Assembly: GCA_009760855.2 (NCBI GenBank)
Contig: WPIO01000022.1
Location: 4,343,501-4,407,500 of the forward strand
Length of the DNA stretch: 64,000 nucleotides
Reading direction: 5' to 3'
Source: Cristatella mucedo
Taxonomy: Eukaryota > Bryozoa > Phylactolaemata > Cristatellidae
Under the pieces are notes generated by a model. The model was not told the DNA's origin, ran no database searches, and saw only the letters and a program-made list of their open reading frames with translations. Positions 59,525 to 64,000 of the stretch are shown piece by piece. Position 1 is the first letter of the stretch; each line of letters starts with the position of its first letter. The translations under genes and the position numbers were made by a program.

Positions 59525-59625
59525 AAGTCATATATAGACCATGTGGGTGTTAGGAGAGTTTTGTATAGCGCACTCACAACCTAAGCATCTTTCGGTACGC
59601 ATCGGTAAGCCAACAGACTTTCTCT
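59525..59625 (-). mobile_element. LINE-B 3' end without LINE-A insertion
   Basis: GTGGGTGTTAGGAGAGTTTTG, TATAGCGCACTCAC, TTTCGGTACGCATCGGTAAG, CCAACAGACTTTCTCT. Contiguous across the position where LINE-A sits at 496-1061, so it serves as an empty-site comparison. Confidence 0.65.
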
Positions 59626-59733
59626 TAGGCTAGCAGACAGACTGCACAGTGTTCTACAACAAGATATGCTCAGCTCACGTATACAATGACCTAAGTCAAA
59701 GGATCTGGGAGATCAGAGCCACGTTTCACTAAC

Positions 59734-59739
59734 TTTATT
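59734..59739 (-). terminator. Poly(A) signal of RPL27A
   Basis: AATAAA on the minus strand, overlapping the region just after the stop codon (stop at 59747-59745, hexamer five bases later). A very short 3' UTR is typical of ribosomal protein mRNAs. Confidence 0.7.
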
Positions 59740-59744
59740 GGCAT

Positions 59745-61480
59745 TTAAGCAACAAGGACACAAGCACCTCCAGCCTTCTTGATCTTCTCTTCAGCTATCC
59801 GGCTAAAGAACTTTGCTTTCACAATGACTGGCTGCTTTGGCAGGGCTCCTTTGCCGAGAACCTTGTAAAAGCCCTAACAAGGACAAGACAGCACAGATGA
59901 ATACATGTTCACCGATTAAGTAAAGCTGGGGGCTGCAATACAAGATAGAAACACTAACCGCTCTAACGCAATCTATGATTGGTGCCTTGTCAGTGCCTTT
60001 GGTCTTGAGTCGCGTCTGCTCAGTCACAAGGCTCCACAATCTGTCGCAGTTAATAGCAGGACAAAAGTACTTGTTCTTGGTCATATGGTAGTGTCTCATA
60101 CCGACCTTACCAAAGTAACCAGGGTGACTAAAACACAAGATTGCATGGAGGTGTACAGCTAGCTGTAAGCTGGCGGCACTAACAGTTTCTATTGCAACGT
60201 TGATGGTGCTCATTTCGGAATTATTAAAACAGAAATTCACACGACCGACTGCTGAATAATGAGTAGCAGCGATAACTGCCCTTAATGCCTACATATTCAG
60301 GTCTGGAGCAATGGAGCAACTATGAGGACAAATCGAAACTTAGTTAACAAGTGACAGGATTCATGTAACTAACAAAAGCACATGCACATTTGAAGATATT
60401 CATACACGGCATAGGTGGAAATCAAGCAACAGAGACAAGTTAAACTACTAGTAAATACACTGACAGCCAATCAAAGAAACCAAAGCCTTTCTTTAATCCG
60501 ACTCGGGCAAGAGGGAAATAAAGACTTGCCGGCAGTGATAATACATTTAGCGGTGTACCATCACAGAACTTAGCTATATCTAGGCACTTTACATATGCTA
60601 TAAAGTAGGCATTATCATATATATATATGGTTACTAATAACATGGTCAACATGAAAAACTTAGTGGAAACATGCAAAGCGTCGGCACGCATAGGCACAGA
60701 AACGACAAACCATAAGATACACAGCAAGGCAATGGTTGCGTCGGGAGCCCAAATGCGTTGACGAAAACCTCGAGTTGATGCACTGTTTGACAAGGAGAAA
60801 GACAGGCGAACGACTTCGCGTACTGGAGCAACTGCTCGCGACAGATAAGTCCGGCGGCAGTTTTGCACGAACTAAAAATTGCACAGGCTTGCATATGTCT
60901 AAAGAGTGAATTAAAAAAGTCGAGACGGTATGTCGAACAGTGGCAAGACCTTTACTCGAGGCTAGTACCCTCAGAATGGTAAGTGCTGCCTGGTTTAGCT
61001 CTACACGCAGGAGGCTTCTGGGAGGACAAGCTTCTAAGGGAGATCAACACTTACATCCACGCGACGGCACAATGCCTAATCATCAGGCAACGCAGTGCAA
61101 CCAACCCACGATGGCGGGAGTCGTTCGGCGGGACCCGAGCGCGCGCGTCCTTACTATTTGTCAAAGTTTATCCTGTGGTGATGCTGTCCACCAGCGTTAC
61201 CGCGACCACCGGGATGCTTGCGGTGCTTTCCGACACGGCCGTGTCCGTGGCTGACGTGCCCGCGCAGCTTCCTCGACTTCTTCAGCTTGGTCGTCTACAA
61301 GAGAAATACGACGGCCGGGCGGCCACGATTATTGGCCTGACACGTTCGACTCGGGTGCACGAGAAAGAAACTAGCGCTTCGCGTGACATTGGTGATGCAG
61401 GTAATCAACGCCTAGCATGCGAGATGGCTCAAGATTTTGGTCACGAAACGCCGATGGACGCGAGCTATGCAACCTACCAT
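59745..61480 (-). CDS. RPL27A: 60S ribosomal protein L27a (uL15)
   Basis: Component of the cytosolic large ribosomal subunit, 146 residues. Exons: 61480-61478 (ATG only), 61294-61155 ([20 protein letters not shown] to RINFDK plus TA), 60127-59959 (completes Tyr, then [14 protein letters not shown] to IIDCVRA), 59873-59745 ([20 protein letters not shown] to GGACVLVA, stop). All junctions are GT-AG and the frame is continuous. The protein aligns end to end with animal uL15 proteins from memory; human L27a is 148 residues. A first intron immediately after the ATG (ATG|GTAGGT) matches the layout of the human gene. A pyrimidine run (CCCGTTCTCTACG) about 25 bp upstream of the ATG is a possible 5' TOP start. 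Introns: 85, 1027 and 183 bp. The 1027-bp intron holds an old LINE-A. I looked for box C/D snoRNA motifs in it and saw no convincing pair. Confidence 0.95.
60540..60960 (-). mobile_element. Old LINE-A 3' part in RPL27A intron 2
   Basis: Degenerate hairpin (ATCACAGAACTTAGCTATATC, TAGGCACTTTACATATGCT), 3' UTR block (AACATGGTCAACATG, AACATGCAAAGCGTCGGCACG), then ORF2 remnants including GGCAGTTTTGCACGAACT and AAAAAGTCGAGACGGTATGTC. It lies in the same orientation as the gene. Confidence 0.6.
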
Positions 61481-62516
61481 GATGGCGGTTCGTGACGTAG
61501 AGAACGGGATACTACGAGATTCTCGTATCCGTGGACGCACTTACTCCTGGTGCAGGATCCGGAAGTGGTCGTCTCTGCCTGCGGCGTCTGTCGTTGCCAA
61601 CTGCCTGGATGCAGGTACTCCGAAACAAACGCCGGGAGGCCACGGAGAACCGATTTTTCTTACGAATGAATGAAGCGCCGCACACTTATTTCGGTCTTCC
61701 GCTGCATACCAATGTTCCACTTGCATTCTGTCCTGCAACCCCAGCGCTCTGCGACCGGCTTTGTGAGCCGCTAAGCTCAGCTGGTATAGTGTGGTGACTT
61801 GCATTCCGCTTCCAACTCCTATCTATCTCCCGCGTCTAGGGTCATTATCCTAGTACCCATTTTCTAGGGAAAACTCTGTGGAGCTACTGCTGTTCTGTGT
61901 TAAGTGTACGGCGGCCAAAAGACCGCTGAACGCCAAGCTCTTGCCCAGCCGACGCGGGAAAGCGTTGGTATCTCGGGTGCTGCAATGATGCCATATCTGG
62001 TATCGGCCTATCGAAGGTATCCCGATTGGTCTGTGACCACGCAAGCTGTCTCGCTGTTTCAACTTAGCTGTGAAAGCTGCGCCGATGGTTGGGTTGCATT
62101 CGGTTGGGCTTGGGTTCGGTTGGGTAATGAGTTGCTAAAGCTCCTGATCGTCATGGAAGCAGAGGCAGAGCATGTTAGGTTAGCGGCGCAGTCCGCAGAT
62201 GTCTGCGACGTCGAGAATTTTGCCGATGCATCTAAAATACCCATTTTACTCTTTGTGTTCGCTTCAAACCTACGAAGGGCGATAGGCCGATGTGGTAGCC
62301 GTTTTATGATAAGCCTCGTATAGTCTGAACAGACTTTTGTCATTAAAATGTTTTAGTGGCTGAATGCGTCCACCGCCTCTTAAGGTTTGCCTGCTGCAGA
62401 CTAGGGGGAACGTTTATTACATGCAACGTACTTGCTTCGATAATAAGTTGTTATTCTTGTGCTATCAAAGCATCTAAAAATCTATTTGCTGCCTCCGAAT
62501 GTTGGAGTAGGGTAAA
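61481..62516. other. RPL27A upstream region, no recognised gene
   Basis: The first 50-100 bp should contain the RPL27A promoter and 5' UTR. A 139-codon plus-strand ORF at 61904-62323 is discussed among the rejected items. Confidence 0.35.
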
Positions 62517-62686
62517 TATAATAATACATTTGATATAGCGCCCTTAGAGAAGCCAATCTCTTTCTAGGCACTTCACATTTGCTGCTAAGGAAGCACGATC
62601 GAGTGGCTAGTGATAGCAAGCTTAATTACAACAAGAATAACATGGCTAGGGGGTGACAAGCACACGGTCAGCATGCAAGTGTGGTT
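62517..62686 (-). mobile_element. LINE-A 3' end, 5' end in the tail of the next copy
   Basis: AATAATACATTTGATATAGCG, hairpin, TTCACATTTGCTGCTAAGG, AGCAAGCTTAATTAC, up to GTGTGGTTA at 62686, where the (TAA)n of the neighbour begins. Confidence 0.8.
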
Positions 62687-62984
62687 ATAATAATAATAAT
62701 AATAATAATAATATTGCACTTGATAAAGCGCCCTCAGAGAACTTAATCTCGTTCTAGGCGCTTTACATCTGCTGCAAAGTGATATGCAATTGAATAGTAA
62801 GTAAAATCATGCTTGAAAAACAAACAAAATGAATAATATGGTTAGGGGTGACATGCACAGGGTCAGCATGCAAATGTGGTTAGTGGCAGCATGCACAGTG
62901 TCAGCACGCATAAGCACATCAAGGACGAATCACAGGGACCCACTAAATGCTGTCCTAAATAGGTGGGTTTTTAAGTTTCTTTAG
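62687..62984 (-). mobile_element. LINE-A 3' end
   Basis: (TAA)n at 62687-62712, hairpin, TACATCTGCTGCAAAGTG, full GACATGCACAGGG and GCATGCACAGTG blocks, ending in the start of the ORF2 terminus near 62984, next to SINE-1. Confidence 0.85.
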
Positions 62985-63155
62985 TGGTCATGGTTAGGGT
63001 AAATTGCTTTCACTTCAAGAACCAGGTCGTGGTTTCGAGTCATGCTGGAGCCAATTCTTTAGTGTCTGCTGCTCGTGGGGTGACACGTGATGCTGAGGGT
63101 CTTCTTCCACGTTATATAAATGAGGCTTTTGAATTAGCCGACATATACTTAATGG
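62985..63155 (+). mobile_element. SINE-1 copy, diverged
   Basis: TTAGGGTAAATTGCTTTCAC, AACCAGGTCGTGGTTTCGAG, CCAATTCTTTAGTG, then TATATAAATGAGGCTTTTG and TTAGCCGACATATACTTA. Confidence 0.65.
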
Positions 63156-63385
63156 ACTAGCTACCAGATAAGCTCAACGGCATAGCACTGCTTGGTGAGT
63201 CAGTTTTACCGAATCTGGGTCTCACCTGCACGTAAAAAAAAGTGAGCAGAAAATGGAGGCATGCTGAAAAATGCTAAAAGAACTCATGAAATCTATGTCT
63301 AAACTGGACCCATACCGGCCAAGAAATCCATTTCATTTGCTCACAGAGGTCTGGCGATATTACTCCTTGGTGGCACAGCATGTGC

Positions 63386-63601
63386 TCAGCTCTTACAACT
63401 GTTTGTCCCGTCGTGCCGACTGGCTGCCATAGGACACAGGGTGATCTTGTACATTAACAACAGCAAGATGCCGATTAATATGGTTCCTTGAAATATCAAT
63501 TGCACTAAGATTATGTTTCTCATCTGCTCCCTTGCCATAACTTGGTATCTCTGTTTTACCAGTTTGCCAGGACCAGGCATTCTTTTATATTTGTAGTCTT
63601 C
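63386..63601 (-). CDS. Possible last exon of an unidentified tail-anchored protein
   Basis: Minus-strand frame after an acceptor-like AACCAGCAG at 63602: EDYKYKRMPGPGKLVKQRYQ, VMAREQMRNI, then a hydrophobic helix ILVQLIFQGTILIGILLLLM and a short polar end. A basic, coiled-coil-like stretch before one C-terminal membrane helix suggests a small tail-anchored protein. A further Lys-rich open stretch at 63760-63620 in another frame could be an upstream exon. I do not recognise the gene, and it could be chance. Confidence 0.2.
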   Translation of the reverse strand, partial: EDYKYKRMPGPGKLVKQRYQVMAREQMRNIILVQLIFQGTILIGILLLLMYKITLCPMAASRHDGTNSCKS

Positions 63602-64000
63602 CTGCTGGTTTTGCAAGAAATGCTGCTACTGGTTAAGCTTTCTCGAGTAATGTCTTTGCTCATGATTAGATTGGAGCATCTTGTTTTTCTATCCTTGACC
63701 TTTCTGGCCTTGCTGAGTTTCTTAGTCGTTGTTTGGAGCAATCTATTCATTTCAACGCCCCCCAGCCATGACCAACTTAGTGTGACTTTGCTTAGCAGCT
63801 TTGTGTTCAAAACTACACCCCTCTCTCAAATTTCTTGTGACTTTTGTGCAGTATATTGTCTATACTTTCCTCGATATGGTAGTGCTTAGTTTAACTTGAT
63901 TATTCGTGCCACCGGAGAATCTTTAAATCAACCAGAGGGTTTATGGCGGTCCCAATTAGGCTTAGGATCTGCTGCTGTGTCACTCCTAAGCCGTGCAGTG

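Noticed and set aside
60128-61154. Box C/D snoRNA in RPL27A intron 2 (a TGATGATT on the minus strand near 61080)
   Set aside because: No CTGA box at suitable distance and no terminal stem.
61904-62323. A 139-codon frame with a CESC motif and a later 'ASKIPILLFVFAS' stretch resembling a thioredoxin/PICOT fold
   Set aside because: The similarity is loose, with an insertion of about ten residues at the wrong place, no proper WCxxC active site and no splice context. Probably chance; a profile search would settle it.

Overview
This is a 64 kb piece of an animal (invertebrate metazoan) nuclear genome. Evidence: genes split by GT-AG introns, a cytosolic ribosomal protein gene of animal type, an aminergic GPCR, L2/CR1-type LINEs, tRNA-derived SINEs, MITEs and long (CT)n tracts. 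The octopamine-type receptor suggests a protostome, perhaps a spiralian, but I cannot place it to phylum.

Three protein-coding genes can be modelled exon by exon, all on the minus strand. (1) 23366-31058: a very large alpha1-adrenergic-like octopamine receptor-type GPCR. TM1-5 are in exon 1, TM6-7 in exon 2, and a GC-rich Ala/Gly/Ser tail fills exons 2-3, for about 1828 residues. (2) 37994-44523: a four-exon AhpD/CMD-type peroxidase-related enzyme of 212 residues with an intact CxxC...H motif. (3) 59745-61480: RPL27A (uL15), four exons, 146 residues, with the first intron directly after the ATG.

Everything else is mostly mobile-element debris. I use my own labels. LINE-A is an L2/CR1-type LINE with a hairpin 3' end and a (TAA)n/(TTA)n tail, about 20 copies. 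LINE-B is a second L2/CR1-type LINE. SINE-1 is a tRNA-headed SINE with a stem-loop body and an AT-rich end. SINE-2 is tRNA-headed and ends in the LINE-A 3' hairpin. Older debris includes a Mutator-like (MULE) remnant split by a hAT MITE (1680-3190), Tc1/mariner-pogo-like MITEs (15497-16200, 17786-18051), a degenerate copy of a multicopy animal 'uncharacterised protein' family (45990-46950) and an R2-like RT fragment (54100-54565).

Layout: 1-23 kb repeats and nested elements with two large GA/CT tracts; 23-31 kb the GPCR, GC-rich, its intron 1 full of perfect short hairpins; 31-37 kb LINE-A copies stacked head to tail; 38-44.5 kb the peroxidase-related gene, its introns full of LINE/SINE insertions; 45-59 kb repeats and unassigned sequence; 59.7-61.5 kb RPL27A; 62.5-64 kb LINE/SINE and an unassigned possible exon.

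The most notable observation is that intron 2 of the GPCR (161 bp) appears to be a SINE-1 copy in sense orientation. Its 5' splice site lies in the tRNA-like A-box region (AG|GTAAGG) and its 3' splice site at the AT-rich end. Splicing it out joins two otherwise out-of-frame reading frames exactly. Several other SINE-1 copies in the window carry the same GGTAAG motif, so SINE-1 may be an intron-generating ('introner-like') SINE.
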